From assembly GCA_041398785.1 (NCBI GenBank), contig JAWKUA010000005.1, positions 124,001 through 188,000 of the forward strand: 64,000 bases of DNA, read 5' to 3'. The notes beneath the pieces are model-generated. The model searched no databases. It saw only the letters and a program-made list of their open reading frames with translations, and had not been told where the DNA came from. Below are positions 9,228 to 17,470 of the stretch, in pieces. This DNA comes from Planctomycetaceae bacterium. Its GTDB lineage: Bacteria > Planctomycetota > Planctomycetia > Planctomycetales > Planctomycetaceae. Both the position numbers and the translations under genes were made by a program. Each line of letters begins with the position of its first letter. The first letter of the stretch is position 1.

Positions 9228-10757
9228 TCAGCCGAATCGAATTCCCTGCGCCAGCGGCAGTTCGTTTCCGAAATTGATCGTGTTGGTGGCTCGGCGCATG
9301 TAGGCCTTCCAACTGTCGGAACCGGATTCGCGGCCGCCGCCGGTGTCTTTTTCGCCGCCGAAGGCTCCGCCGATTTCTGCTCCGCTGGGACCGAGATTGA
9401 CGTTGGCGATGCCGCAGTCGCTGCCGGCGGCCGAACAGAAACGTTCCGCTTCCTTCAGGTCACTGGTGAAGATCGACGACGACAGTCCCTGGCTCACGCA
9501 GTTCTGCATCGCGATCGCGTCGTCGAAATTCGAATACCGCACGACGTACAGAATCGGCGCGAAGGTTTCCTGGAACATGATGTCGGCGTGTTGCGGCATC
9601 TCGACGATCGCCGGAGTCACATAGCAGCCGCCCGCCGGAACATTGCGCGTCACGTATTCTCCGCCGAACACGGTTCCGCCCTGATCGCGCGCGGCCTGCA
9701 GTGCGGCCATCATTTTTTCACCGGCGGCCGAGTCGATCAGCGGGCCGACAAGAGTGCCGTCGTGCAGCGGGTTTCCGATCGGCAGTGACGAATACGCGCC
9801 GCGAAGTTTCGCCAGCAGCCCGTCCGCGATTTGGCTGTGAACGATCAGCCGTCGCAGAGTCGTGCAGCGCTGTCCGCAGGTTCCGGCAGCGGCGAACACG
9901 ATGCCTCGCAACGCCAGTTCCGGATCCGCTGACGGCGTGACGATGCACGCGTTGTTGCCTCCCAGTTCCAGCAGACTTCGTCCCAGTCGGCGCGCGACAG
10001 TTTGAGCAACCTCGCGCCCCATCGGCACACTTCCGGTCGCGGAAATCAGCGGCATGCGAACATCCGCCGCCAGAGCCTGTCCGACGTCTCGTCCGCCGAT
10101 CACGACTGAGAACAATCCCGGCGGCACATCGGTGACATCAGCAGCGGCGCTCATCAGCAGGCTGTGGCAGGCCAGCCCACACAACGGCGTCTTTTCGGAC
10201 GGCTTCCACACCACGGAATCACCGCACACCAGTGCCAGCGCCGCGTTCCAGGCCCACACCGCGACGGGAAAATTGAACGCCGAAATCACGCCGACCGGGC
10301 CGAGCGGGTGCCATTGTTCCATCATGCGGTGAGCCGGCCGTTCTGTGGCAATTGTCAGACCGTGAAGCTGCCGGCTGAGTCCAGCGGCGAACTCGCAGAT
10401 GTCGATCATTTCCTGCACTTCGCCGAGTGCTTCCTGGACGATCTTGCCGGCTTCCCAGGTCACGACGGCTGCCAGATCCGCCTTGTGTTGACGCAGGATT
10501 TCTCCGAAGCGCCGAACCAGGTGGCCTCGCACGGGAGCCGGAACGCTGCGCCAATTCAGAAAGGCGTCGGCCGCCGCGGCGATGGCAGTGGCCGTGTCGG
10601 CAGGGCGTGCCAGAGCGAACCTGGCAAGTTCGGAACCGTCGATCGGCGAAGTCGCCACGCATTCTTCACCGTTGCATCGAATCCGGTCACCGCCGACTGC
10701 GACCGCAGTGACTTCGGTGACTCCCAGTCGGTTCAGAATTTCGCTGATCGGATGCAT
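9228..10757 (-). CDS. Aldehyde dehydrogenase, ALDH7 (antiquitin-like)
   Basis: About 509 residues. I chose ATG 10757 (MHPISEILNRLG) because the longer frame from 10829 would run through a heptamer repeat array. The ALDH7 character is shown by the LLELGGNNACIV block, the catalytic-cysteine segment CGQRCTTLRRL (Cys near residue 298) and the C-terminal GAFGGEKDTGGGRESGSDSW, the signature stretch of this group. Family members oxidise alpha-aminoadipic semialdehyde (piperideine-6-carboxylate) in lysine breakdown or related aldehydes, with NAD(P)+. No other lysine catabolic gene is adjacent, so the substrate is inferred from family only. It lies downstream of holB on the same strand, with a 114-bp gap holding the heptamer array. 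Confidence 0.9.
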   Translation of the reverse strand: MHPISEILNRLGVTEVTAVAVGGDRIRCNGEECVATSPIDGSELARFALARPADTATAIAAAADAFLNWRSVPAPVRGHLVRRFGEILRQHKADLAAVVTWEAGKIVQEALGEVQEMIDICEFAAGLSRQLHGLTIATERPAHRMMEQWHPLGPVGVISAFNFPVAVWAWNAALALVCGDSVVWKPSEKTPLCGLACHSLLMSAAADVTDVPPGLFSVVIGGRDVGQALAADVRMPLISATGSVPMGREVAQTVARRLGRSLLELGGNNACIVTPSADPELALRGIVFAAAGTCGQRCTTLRRLIVHSQIADGLLAKLRGAYSSLPIGNPLHDGTLVGPLIDSAAGEKMMAALQAARDQGGTVFGGEYVTRNVPAGGCYVTPAIVEMPQHADIMFQETFAPILYVVRYSNFDDAIAMQNCVSQGLSSSIFTSDLKEAERFCSAAGSDCGIANVNLGPSGAEIGGAFGGEKDTGGGRESGSDSWKAYMRRATNTINFGNELPLAQGIRFG

Positions 10758-10825
10758 CGCGTCTGCAGCGTCCCACGACAAAGACGAATGCCGCGAGATC
10801 TCGCCGATGTGCAAGGTCGCAGACT

Positions 10826-10853
10826 TCAACTCTCAACTCTCAACTCTCAACTC
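10826..10853. repeat. Heptamer tandem repeat (TCAACTC)4
   Basis: Four perfect 7-bp units in a row between the ALDH7 start and the holB stop. It resembles short tandemly repeated repetitive sequences (heptamer STRRs) known from cyanobacteria, and a related pair of heptamer arrays occurs at 21677-21740 and 21847-21917. Confidence 0.9.
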
Positions 10854-10871
10854 ATCCTCATCCCCGCGCGT

Positions 10872-11927
10872 CTACTTTCGCTTGACGCTCCTTCGGCACA
10901 TCTGAGCCAGGTCGTCGAACAGGGAGTCCATGACCAGGCGGATGGGCGACATGCCGGTGATCTGCTGAGACGCGGTGACGGTTCGTTCCAGCATGGGAGC
11001 CAGCAGGTCGACTCCGGGGCGAATTCCCAGCCGCTCGGTCAGCGGGTCAGACATTTCTCCCGCGGCGAGATTTTTCAGTCGTGTCCGAATCGCGTCGGCG
11101 ACGAACTTCAGCAGCCACTGAGCGTTCTGGCGCTGTTCAGGAACTCCCGACGAGATCTGTTCGATGCCGCTGGTGACCTGCGCGGCTGTTTCCAGCGGCT
11201 TCATTCGATCCAGCAGCGCCAGTTGTTCGGCCACGGCAGTTCGCAGTTGGCGAAGTTCCGGGCTGAGCAATTGCCGGGCGGTTTCCAGGCTGCCTTCGGA
11301 AAGTGATGCGACCGCCGTGGCTTCGTCATCGGACTCCACGCTGCCTTCCGCCAGCAAAATGTCGGTGACGTCCGGCTGTGGCAGGGGGAAGAACCGGACA
11401 AGCTGGCAACGCGACCGAATTGTCGGCAGCAGAGCATCCGGATCGTCGCAAATCAGAAGAATCAGCGCCTGCGCCGGCGGTTCTTCCAGAGTCTTCAGCA
11501 GTGCGTTGGAGGTCGCGGCGTTCATGCGGCTGGCGTCGTTGATGACGGCCACTCGACGGTCGGAAGCCTGCGGCGCCATCGCCAGTTCAAAACACAACCC
11601 TTCGCGTCCGCGCTTGTCGTCGTCTCCGACCATCTGCGACATGACGATTTCGTTTTTGCCGCTCAGCAGACTCAGTTCGTGGTAGTCAGGCCACGCATTG
11701 TGTTCGAATGCCCGGCAGGCTCGGCAGTCGCCGCAGACGTCCAGTTCTTCGATGTCGTGATTGCGGCAGAAAACGGATTTTGCGAGCAGTCGGGCAAACT
11801 GCCGCTTGCCGATTCCTTCCGGCCCGGCCAGCACATACGCGTGAGACAGCCGGCCGCGCTGCAGCGATCGGCGGAAGAGTTCCCTCTGTTCCGCGTGTCC
11901 CCGAAGTTGTCGCCAGTCGGTCAGCAT
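10872..11927 (-). CDS. holB: DNA polymerase III delta' subunit
   Basis: About 351 residues; ATG 11927 (MLTDWRQLRGH) is the natural start, the frame from 11981 adding 18 unlikely residues. Delta' is part of the clamp loader that places the beta sliding clamp on primed DNA. Visible features: HAYVLAGPEGIGKRQFARLL (a P-loop-like segment), a zinc-binding cluster of cysteines (VCGDCRACRAFEH), the NAATSNALLKTLEEPP segment and the sensor-like PTIRSRCQLVRF. The C-terminal third is the more variable collar region. Single-gene unit with the ALDH7 gene downstream. Assignment is secure; some proteins of this family replace DnaX gamma/tau, but the LLKTLEEPP context is common to both. Confidence 0.9.
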   Translation of the reverse strand: MLTDWRQLRGHAEQRELFRRSLQRGRLSHAYVLAGPEGIGKRQFARLLAKSVFCRNHDIEELDVCGDCRACRAFEHNAWPDYHELSLLSGKNEIVMSQMVGDDDKRGREGLCFELAMAPQASDRRVAVINDASRMNAATSNALLKTLEEPPAQALILLICDDPDALLPTIRSRCQLVRFFPLPQPDVTDILLAEGSVESDDEATAVASLSEGSLETARQLLSPELRQLRTAVAEQLALLDRMKPLETAAQVTSGIEQISSGVPEQRQNAQWLLKFVADAIRTRLKNLAAGEMSDPLTERLGIRPGVDLLAPMLERTVTASQQITGMSPIRLVMDSLFDDLAQMCRRSVKRK

Positions 11928-12077
11928 GGCGGCAGAGTAGCGATTCGTTCCGGGAATTGGCAACGACGTGGTCGGCGCCAAGAAGTGCTTGACGCGTCCT
12001 GGTGCTTTCTAGGTTCTGGCCACCGCTCACCCGCGTGGGCATTGCGAGTCGATTTGAACCATGAAAGCTGAGTCCGA

Positions 12078-13346
12078 ATGTCTGACCTGATTGCTCCACA
12101 CGGCGGCCTACTGAGCCTGCTGCTGCACCCGTTTGCAGTCCACTCGACGATTTTCCCACGAAGCTGTCCTTCTGCCGAAAGTCCCGGTTTCCGCGGCTGA
12201 TCTTTCCACCGCCTATCGATCAACCATGATGAACGTCAGGGAACGTCGGAACCGGTCCGATAATCCGCAGCGCGCAGTGGAACCAGGTACTGGAAAACGC
12301 GACGGTCGATTCCGGCGGAAAGCATGCAAACGAACTGACTCCGCTGGCATTTCCGCCTGTGACGTCGTCCGCTCGTCACCCAGCGCAAAAAGAAGGTCTC
12401 ACTGGCCAAACTGGAAGGTCAGATCGTCGCGACCGTGAAGTCTGCAGCGACACCCATCCCTCGGGACAAGATGGTGGATACCAGAACGCTACCCGCGGCA
12501 CGGAACGCACCGATCATCCCGGGCGCGGACATGGTGCCTGAAGAACGATGAGAAAATATCTTTTCACCCGCTGGGAGGAACCATCCGTTCGCTGCCACAG
12601 TCGAAGAACCCGGACTTTGCGCTTGCCGTCCTTGACATCCGCGTAGGTTCGAGCCAAACTGGCCAAACCGGATGGAACGTCGTCGTTGCGTTCCAGACTG
12701 CGATCCACGCCGCAACGCGTTCCACGAATACGCTCTGTGCCGCTCTGGAGGAACTGATTCGAGCCGGCAAAAACGCGGGAGCCGTGCTGAATCCGCTGAT
12801 CGAAGAACCAAGGGCGACGACGTCAACGCCGCCGGCCCGCTGGATGAAAACGTACGAGAAGCCGATCGAAACCGCGATCATGAAGGTGACGTCCAGATAC
12901 GCTCGTGGAGCCTCCGCGGCGAAAGCGTCCCGGATCGCGTGTTGCTGCTGGGTCTGGACATCAAGATGTTCTATGGCGGCCCGAAGGAAGGCGTCATGCA
13001 CGGCATCTACCGCCAGAACATGGGCTACACTCACATTGTCATCGGTCGTAAACACGCCGACGCGCCGTATCACGACGGCACGGCGATCTGGGGCGACTTC
13101 GACGCTCAGGAAATCTTCAACAACCTGAACGGTGACCTGAAGATCAAACCGATCAACGTCGGATTCGCCGCCTACTATGAATCCCTCGGCCGCGTCGATC
13201 TGATGTCCAATCACACCGACGAAAAGCCCGTGTTCATTTCCGGCAAGGACGTGCGAGCGACACTGCTGAAAGGCGAACTTGTCGACCCGCGCATCATGCG
13301 CGAAAGCACGTCCAGCATTCTGGCAGCCGCGATGAAACAGGCCTGA
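12078..13346 (+). pseudogene. sat: Sulfate adenylyltransferase (sat), decayed
   Basis: Fragments of an ATP sulfurylase occur in order but in different frames. The start reads MSDLIAPHGGL; then LPKVPVSAADLSTAYR (from about 12175), W-N-Q-V-L-E-N and LAFPPVT (about 12280-12365), LAKLEGQIVATVK (about 12400-12440), LGGTIRSLPQSKNPDFAL, GWNVVVAFQT (about 12670), AGKNAGAVLNPLIEE, TKGDDVNA and finally a long intact stretch GESVPDRVLLLGLDIKMFYGG through to SSILAAAMKQA at 13346. Frame changes at six or more places, with stops, mean no full-length enzyme can be made. Sat activates sulfate with ATP to adenosine 5'-phosphosulfate. The C-terminal ~140 residues (12925-13346) are well preserved, including NMGYTHIVIGRKHADAP, so the decay may be recent or the sequence may contain errors. 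No other sulfate genes flank it. Confidence 0.87.
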
Positions 13347-13356
13347 CGGAAGCCGG

Positions 13357-14031
13357 TCAGCGAACAGCGTCACCGCAGTTGGCTGCTCGGGCCGCTTCCA
13401 GAAACGCCTTCACTTTCTCAGGTGACTTTTTTCCGGGGGACGTCTCGACACCACTTGCCGTGTCGACTCCCCACGGGCGGACTTCGGTGATCGCCGATTC
13501 GACATTCTCCGGTGTCAGGCCGCCTGCCAGAATCAGCGGCGGCCAGTTTTCCCTGAATGACTGTCTCAGCAGGTTCGCGTCGACTCGTTTTCCGGTACCT
13601 CCGAATTCTCCGGCAACGAAGGCGTCCACCAGAATCGCGTCCGGAACGACTCCCCTGTCCGCAAGCTGTTCCAGGTGGCGATCGACGGTCTGCGAACCGT
13701 CGCTGTCAACGCGGATGGCCCGAATCAGCCTGGTCCCCGGCAGCCGATTCTGAACCGCGGCGATCAAATCCGGTGGTTCGTCGCCGTGGAACTGAACTCC
13801 CGTCAGTCCGACATCGCCGACAACGCGGCAGATCTCGTCCGCGGAAGAATTCACAAACACGCCGATCACTTCGGCTCGGTCACCGACCCCGCGACGAATC
13901 CGCGCCGCGCGGGAGGCATCCACGAATCGTCTGGATCCGGGAAAGAAGTTCAGTCCAACGGCATCCGCTCCGGCATCGCAGGCGACCGCAGCGTCTTCCG
14001 GATTCGTAATGCCGCAGATTTTGATCCACAT
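13357..14031 (-). CDS. trpF: Phosphoribosylanthranilate isomerase
   Basis: 224 residues; ATG 14031 opens MWIKICGITNPEDA, the canonical TrpF start, so the upstream in-frame start at 14160 is rejected. TrpF is a TIM-barrel enzyme that isomerises N-(5'-phosphoribosyl)anthranilate in tryptophan synthesis. The catalytic Cys is in KICGIT (residue 5) and the catalytic Asp in ILVDAFV; the phosphate-binding strands LAGGLTPENV and GVDTASGVE are present. The end lies 10 bp from the sat pseudogene, on the other strand. No other trp gene is in the window. Confidence 0.95.
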   Translation of the reverse strand: MWIKICGITNPEDAAVACDAGADAVGLNFFPGSRRFVDASRAARIRRGVGDRAEVIGVFVNSSADEICRVVGDVGLTGVQFHGDEPPDLIAAVQNRLPGTRLIRAIRVDSDGSQTVDRHLEQLADRGVVPDAILVDAFVAGEFGGTGKRVDANLLRQSFRENWPPLILAGGLTPENVESAITEVRPWGVDTASGVETSPGKKSPEKVKAFLEAARAANCGDAVR

Positions 14032-14523
14032 GGCTGCTTCAGTGTCGGTTGGTTCAATGAACGATGGCTGGCGGATGATAATACCGTAGTGTCTGACTTG
14101 GATGGTTTCTAATTGAACGCCACTCGGGCTCGGGCGCATGTTCCGGCGCATCAGGAGCACAGCGAAGTTTTCTCAAGTGCACGCAGGCCCGGCAGGCCGA
14201 AACTTCGCAGGCGCCGGCGTGAGCCACCGAATTGAATGTAATCACCACTCGAAAGCAACGGATCATGTTCACGCGGATAGCGATTCCCATGAACAATCTC
14301 GACTCGTTTCGAAGCAAATCGCGAATCGCCGGAGCTGACGATCAGTTTGGCGTGCGGTTTGATTCCGCGATAGAATTCATTTCGTACGTTGCCGTACCTG
14401 CCCTTTGCGCCTTTCGGTAAGCGAAAGGGTTTTGAGTCACGAGCAATCGCACGTTGACGTCGGTCGCAAGCAGACCTTGCTGCGGCTTTGTGATGCCGGT
14501 CGGTGGCTGGCGCGGAGGCATTC
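14032..14523. other. Intergenic region, 492 bp, no gene recognised
   Basis: Frames here are short or compositionally implausible. A perfect hairpin, CCTTTCG-GTAAG-CGAAAGG (14410-14428) followed by GTTTTG, looks terminator-like on the + strand but has no gene upstream of it. The promoter of the following exported protein probably lies just before 14524. Confidence 0.5.
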
Positions 14524-15324
14524 ATGCGGTACGTGATTGCAGTCATTCTCTTCACGCTCGCGCCGGCAACTGCGTATGCCGACGAAATCCTGCGAGTGGC
14601 GTCATTCAACATCAATTGGGGAAACGTCGACCTGGCCGACATCGCAAGGGCGATTGGTGATTCCGATGCTGATGTGGTCTGTCTTCAGGAATCAACACCC
14701 GAGTCCGAAGGCTTCCTGTCTCGACAGTTTGCGCAAAAATATCCGCACATGAGTTTCGATGGAGACGCCCGGAAGTTTGCGGCAGGCCGTTTTGGATTCT
14801 TGTCCAGACATCGTCTCTCCGACAGTCGGTTCATTCCCGCCGAACACGGACTGTTCGGGACATACATTGTGAACGTAAACCAGGGGGCTCAGAAGATTCA
14901 GGTGGTCAACGTCCACTTGAGCCCTTTTCGCGTCCCTCGCGACGCCTCAGTCCCACAGGTTCTTGGCTGGTTAACCGCCGTCGAAGCCGAGCACGCGAAG
15001 GAAATCGAAGTTATCGCCGGCGTGATTGACCCCGGTGCACCGACGGTTGTCTGCGGTGACTTCAACAGCATCTCAACGCTATCGGCTCCGAGCCGGCTGC
15101 GCGAACTTGGTTTGACGGACAGTTTTTCCGCCGTCACAGAGAATGCCGATGCGCACCCGACGTGGCGCTGGCCTGTGGGAAGAACCCACATCCAGTTCAG
15201 AATCGACTATGTGTTCTGCACAGATCATTTCGAATCGCTCTCGTCCAGGATCGTACCAACCACCGGGTCAGACCATTCACTTCTCGTCACCGAATTGCGC
15301 CACGCCGGTGTGCAGGACAACTAA
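14524..15324 (+). CDS. Secreted endonuclease/exonuclease/phosphatase-family protein
   Basis: 266 residues. ATG 14524 starts a signal peptide (MRYVIAVILFTLAPATAYA), better than the in-frame start at 14503. The EEP fold is clear: RVASFNINWGN at the start of the mature protein, DVVCLQES (metal-binding Glu), VVNVHLSPF (His), VVCGDFNS (Asp and Asn), IDYVFC and a final GSDHSLLV (Asp-His). Such proteins cleave phosphodiesters or phosphomonoesters with Mg2+; being secreted, this one could act on extracellular nucleic acid or lipid headgroups, but the substrate cannot be told. Isolated gene. Confidence 0.85.
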   Translation: MRYVIAVILFTLAPATAYADEILRVASFNINWGNVDLADIARAIGDSDADVVCLQESTPESEGFLSRQFAQKYPHMSFDGDARKFAAGRFGFLSRHRLSDSRFIPAEHGLFGTYIVNVNQGAQKIQVVNVHLSPFRVPRDASVPQVLGWLTAVEAEHAKEIEVIAGVIDPGAPTVVCGDFNSISTLSAPSRLRELGLTDSFSAVTENADAHPTWRWPVGRTHIQFRIDYVFCTDHFESLSSRIVPTTGSDHSLLVTELRHAGVQDN

Positions 15325-15668
15325 CCGGCCGGAACCTGGTTCTCGCAATGCGCGGGAAACATCGTAACCGCACCTTTGAGCAATGCAGCACGGAGCGGTG
15401 AGCAAAGCGATGACGATACCGCATTTTTCGATTGATCGGCCAGCGGATTGTTCGTCGGCACCGTGATCGCCTCCTTCGTTCCCGCGGCAGTTCGAGAAAC
15501 TGATGAGCTCTGTCCGTTGCCGTGCGACATCGATCGCCTGCCCATTGACCTTACGGAGAATTCAGGCCTGCCAGTGTCAGCGGTTCGAGTCCTGCACTGG
15601 GCGCCGAGTTAACCGGACGCGTCATCCCGATCGTCGCGGCCGATTCGCAGTGAGTGTCCGTGTGCGAG
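15325..15668. other. Intergenic region, 344 bp, no gene recognised
   Basis: Short frames only. Around 15570-15602 a stem (CCAGTG...CACTGG) encloses CGGTTCGAGTC, which recalls a tRNA T-loop, but no acceptor stem or other tRNA arms can be folded around it. Confidence 0.5.
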
Positions 15669-16481
15669 TCAGATGGTGGTCGAGATGAAGCCGCCGTCGA
15701 CCACAATGTTCTGGCCGGTCACGAACGATGATGCCCTGTGAGCCGCCAGCCAGACGACCGCTCCGGACAGTTCTTCCGGTTTGCCGAAGCGGGCCATCGG
15801 GGTATGTCCGATGATCTGACCGCCGCGTTCGGTGTAGCTGCCGTCGTCGTTGAACAGCAGTGCCCGGTTTTGTTCCGCGGGAAAGAAGCCGGGACTGATG
15901 GCGTTCACGCGGACGCCCTTCGTCGCCCATTCACGGGCCAGAAACTGCGTGAAGTTGATGACGGCGGCCTTCGCGGCGGAGTACGCCACGACTCGCGACA
16001 GCGGAACCATGCCGGCCATCGATGCGATGTTGATGATGCTGCCGCGCTGATTGGCGACCATCGTTTCGCCGAACACCTGAGCCGGCAGCAGTGCTCCGCC
16101 GACAAGGTTCAGATCGAAAACTTCGTTCCACGCGTCGGTGGACAATTTGCAGAAGTCACTTCCGGGAGGCAGCGTGGCTCCCGGACGATTGCCTCCCGCG
16201 GCGCTGACCAGGATGCTGACCGGGCCGAGTTGTTCGTTGACAGAATCCCGCGCGGCAGTCAGGGAGGAAACGTTCATCGCATCGGCCGAACAGAACATTG
16301 CTGTTCCGCCGACGTCTTCGATGGCTTTCACGCGAGCCGCTCCTCGTTCTTCATTGCGGCCCAGCACCGCCACTTTCGCTCCGAAGGCCGCCAGAGCATC
16401 CGCCATGCCGCCGCCAAGGACTCCCGTGCCCCCGATCACGACCGCTGTATCGCCCGACAAATCAAATAACTCATTCTTCAT
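15669..16481 (-). CDS. Short-chain dehydrogenase/reductase
   Basis: 270 residues. ATG 16481 (MKNELFDLSGDTAVVIGG) is chosen over a much longer open frame from 16724 because it starts at the classical SDR N-terminus. The cofactor motif is GGTGVLGGG (about residues 16-24), the NAG-like turn appears as SAAGGNRPGA, the catalytic Ser is in NIASMAG and the YxxxK is YSAAK. The active-site loop SPGFFPAEQNRALL is long. The architecture matches SDR enzymes annotated as D-mannonate oxidoreductases/fructuronate reductases in uronate metabolism, but no uronate gene is adjacent, so substrate is uncertain. Confidence 0.87.
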   Translation of the reverse strand: MKNELFDLSGDTAVVIGGTGVLGGGMADALAAFGAKVAVLGRNEERGAARVKAIEDVGGTAMFCSADAMNVSSLTAARDSVNEQLGPVSILVSAAGGNRPGATLPPGSDFCKLSTDAWNEVFDLNLVGGALLPAQVFGETMVANQRGSIINIASMAGMVPLSRVVAYSAAKAAVINFTQFLAREWATKGVRVNAISPGFFPAEQNRALLFNDDGSYTERGGQIIGHTPMARFGKPEELSGAVVWLAAHRASSFVTGQNIVVDGGFISTTI

Positions 16482-16961
16482 CGCAATGCCTTTGGAAGCT
16501 GGGAGCCATCCCGCTGCGAATTGCGGCGGCGGCCGGATACGCATGTTTCTGCAAGAGTTCCGAAGCGTAGTGGCTGACCGGCGCAGGGAACAGCGTCGGC
16601 CTCGCGGACACAACGATCGGATTGTCATCGAATGGCAGATCGTCGCCGGCAGAAATTGCCGTCCGGCGTCAGAACGATGCGGTTCGCGCAGAGCCGTGAG
16701 GATCCACCGGCGCTGCGGACGCACAGACTCGGGACACGCAACCGCAAAGTCTTCGTGTTCGCCACGGCTTGCCAGAGGGCGGTGTCCGTTTGAAACGCCT
16801 GATGCGACTGTGGCGCGTGTCGCTTTCGTGCGGCGTGTTTCTGTTCGTGCGATTCAACGGTCCGTGAAGTCGGCAGGGCAGCCTGTTCGATGCTGTTGAA
16901 CGGAACGCTGCAATGCCATTTCGTTCCGACAACGCCTCTCACATTTCAGGGAAGACTTGCC
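16482..16961. other. Intergenic region, 480 bp, no gene recognised
   Basis: Between the SDR start and the cysteine-rich lipoprotein start. Frames on both strands are compositional (Arg/Pro-rich) and I see no conserved protein, RNA or repeat. A ribosome-binding-like AGGGAAG lies about 12 bases before the GTG at 16962. Confidence 0.45.
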
Positions 16962-17189
16962 GTGAGAAAACTGCTGCTGCTGCTGGCACTCTGCTGCCTG
17001 CCCTGTGCTGCGACCGGCTGCCAGTGCTGTTCGCTGACCGAACGTTACTGCGACCTGATCGACGACGTCGCATATCCGAACGTCTGTTGTGAACGCTGGT
17101 ACCATTCCAAGCTGGACCTGACACGCATCAACATGCCGGACGGCATTCAGTGCTGTCCGGGCGGCGGATGCTGCAATTGCTGCCGCTGA
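16962..17189 (+). CDS. Very small cysteine-rich lipoprotein
   Basis: 75 residues from GTG 16962, preceded by AGGGAAG; the ATG at 16890 would place 24 unlikely residues before the hydrophobic core. The N-terminus is a lipoprotein-type signal (RKLLLLLALCCLPCAATGC) with candidate lipid-attached Cys20. Fifteen of 75 residues are cysteine, 12 of them from Cys20 on, ending CCPGGGCCNCC. No known fold is recognised. The spacing could bind metal or form multiple disulfides. It lies 281 bp before the next secreted protein on the same strand. Confidence 0.65.
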   Translation: MRKLLLLLALCCLPCAATGCQCCSLTERYCDLIDDVAYPNVCCERWYHSKLDLTRINMPDGIQCCPGGGCCNCCR

Positions 17190-17470
17190 TGGAGTATGCG
17201 GGCGGTCCGCGGACGACCGCCGAAAAGCCGGCGCAATCCGCACATTCGTCTGTCGCCGTATCCTCCGAAATGCCGATGGAATCATCTCGGGGGGAGCATT
17301 CTGCCGCGACACCGGTTCCTGGTGTGCCGCAGACTGGCCACGGCAGATAACGCTGTTTCGAAAGGGCGTTCGAAGCAGTTACGGCAGCGTTCCTGGCACT
17401 GGAATGGCTGTGAAGACGGGCCGCCGCGGGGTGATTGGTTCTGCGCGCACGTTCGGGAGTTGACGGCGAT

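Noticed and set aside
12564..13373. 269-codon open frame on - strand
   Set aside because: Antisense to the preserved part of the sat pseudogene.
14410..14433. Intrinsic terminator
   Set aside because: Perfect 7-bp hairpin, but no gene ends before it on either strand, and the U-run is short.
14151..14642. 163-codon open frame on - strand
   Set aside because: Overlaps the start of the secreted EEP-fold gene on the other strand; no recognised motif and poor composition.
15560..15605. tRNA-like T-loop sequence
   Set aside because: GGTTCGAGTC is present, but the stems do not form a cloverleaf; the surrounding CCAGTG/CACTGG stem is not an acceptor stem.
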